NCBI GenBank assembly: GCA_046340555.1
Contig: JBKDSL010000056.1
Span: forward strand, 1-7,010
Origin: JALRAP01 sp046340555
GTDB lineage: Bacteria > Bacteroidota > Bacteroidia > AKYH767-A > OLB10
DNA: 7,010 nucleotides
Direction of reading: 5' to 3'
A program made the position numbers and the translations under genes. How positions within the stretch are numbered: the stretch's first letter is position 1; each line of letters begins with the position of its first letter. Below the pieces are notes generated by a model, which saw nothing but the letters and a program-made list of their open reading frames with translations, did not search any database and was not told where the DNA came from. This document shows positions 6,557 through 7,010 of this stretch, piece by piece.

Positions 6557-6593
6557 AATCAAAAACGGCTGCCATAGGCAGCCGTTTTTGATT
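6557..6593. terminator. Bidirectional rho-independent terminator, perfect 17-bp stem with 3-base loop
   Basis: Left arm 6557-6573 (aatcaaaaacggctgcc), loop ata at 6574-6576, right arm 6577-6593 is its exact reverse complement. The core is the GC-rich ACGGCTGCC/GGCAGCCGT, flanked by A5 and T5, so a hairpin followed by a T run forms in either direction. It lies 17 bases after the exonuclease stop and 18 bases before the stop of the convergent minus-strand gene, serving both. Confidence 0.93.
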
Positions 6594-6611
6594 GGTTAAG
6601 TTTGATAGGTA

Positions 6612-7010
6612 TCAGTCTTCGATAACAAAAACCTTCTTGGCAGAACCATCGCTATAAATTCGGATGACCAGACCTTTTGTTTCATTTGGAATTTCTCGTC
6701 CGATAACATCACAGGTTTTTACCAAAGTGGCTGGATTAACCGATGTTGAGGGGTCTTCGATTCCTGTCGTGCTATTGGTTACGTATACAGCGTAAGTGTG
6801 GTCGTTGTAAAACTTGTATGGACCATAAAAGTCTGCAACCCTGAAAATGATATTGTAAGGAGTTGAACGGACATCTGCTTGCGTCGGATACCAATCGATC
6901 ACAGTATGTGTGTTAGTGAAGAACCCAAAAGAGGAATAAGGGTTGTTGGATGTAATTATTGCTGGGGTTGCTGCAAGAAATGCCGTTCCTGAAATAGTGG
7001 TTTCAATGGG
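6612..7010 (-). CDS. C-terminal part of a probable secreted/surface protein with type IX secretion-like tail, 5' end outside the window
   Basis: The frame is open from the right edge down to the TGA at 6614-6612, giving 132 visible residues starting PIETTISGTAFLAATPAIIT. The GTG at 6902 is internal, not the start, because the frame continues upstream without a stop and with similar composition. The visible part is rich in Thr, Asn, Tyr and Phe, as in extracellular beta-sheet proteins of Bacteroidota; no enzyme motif is seen. The last 40 residues (LVKTCDVIGREI, then KGLVIRIYSDGSAKKVFVIE) follow the pattern of the type A C-terminal sorting signal of the type IX secretion system: a '(hydrophobic)xDxxGREI' strand, a 'KGxxIxI(Y)xDGS' strand and a KK(V/I) finish. 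The form is shorter than the usual 70-80-residue signal with its N-terminal PNP motif, so sorting is an inference. What the protein does is unknown. Confidence 0.75.
   Translation of the reverse strand, partial: PIETTISGTAFLAATPAIITSNNPYSSFGFFTNTHTVIDWYPTQADVRSTPYNIIFRVADFYGPYKFYNDHTYAVYVTNSTTGIEDPSTSVNPATLVKTCDVIGREIPNETKGLVIRIYSDGSAKKVFVIED

Noticed and set aside
6900..6902. GTG at 6902 (minus strand) as the start of a 96-residue protein
   Set aside because: The frame continues to the right edge without a stop and with the same Thr/Asn/Phe-rich composition, so the gene is truncated by the window.
1..7010. CRISPR array, tRNA or rRNA gene, insertion sequence, phage or defence cassette
   Set aside because: No spaced direct repeats, cloverleaf pattern, transposase motifs or defence-type domains were seen; coding sequence fills nearly the whole window and no gap exceeds about 125 bases.

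Overview
The window looks like ordinary chromosomal DNA from a member of the phylum Bacteroidota. Four things point there. None of the start codons has a Shine-Dalgarno-like AGGAGG upstream. Two intergenic gaps carry a TAnnTTTG box, the -7 promoter element of that phylum. The minus-strand gene at the right edge ends in a tail resembling a type IX secretion C-terminal signal. The TPR plus PD40 envelope protein and the short DnaE form are also typical. I cannot assign a genus from sequence alone.

Layout, left to right. Positions 1-1889 hold the C-terminal part of a DNA polymerase III alpha-type subunit (DnaE), cut by the left edge. A small transaldolase follows (1931-2584), then an E2 acyltransferase of a 2-oxo acid dehydrogenase complex (2709-4070). 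At 4087-5724 is an exported TPR/beta-propeller protein whose reading frame is interrupted by an in-frame TAA at 5071-5073. A DEDDh 3'-5' exonuclease with an ExoX-type C-terminal region comes next (5742-6539). All of these are on the plus strand. A perfect 17-bp inverted repeat at 6557-6593 separates them from a convergent minus-strand gene (6612 to beyond 7010) for the C-terminus of a probable secreted or surface protein.

The last three plus-strand genes are separated by only 16-17 bases and are probably co-transcribed from a promoter near 2647. Their functions (oxo-acid metabolism, envelope, nucleic-acid processing) do not form an obvious pathway. The transaldolase has its own candidate promoter box. 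DnaE and the exonuclease both act on DNA but are about 4 kb apart, so a functional link is only a guess.

I found no RNA gene, CRISPR array, insertion sequence, phage gene or clearly novel multi-gene system. The most notable point is the premature stop in the propeller gene. Both sides stay in the same frame and match one continuous protein, with the TAA sitting where the repeat pattern predicts a tyrosine. A second point is that this protein lacks the C-terminal OmpA-like domain that its multi-domain relatives usually carry.
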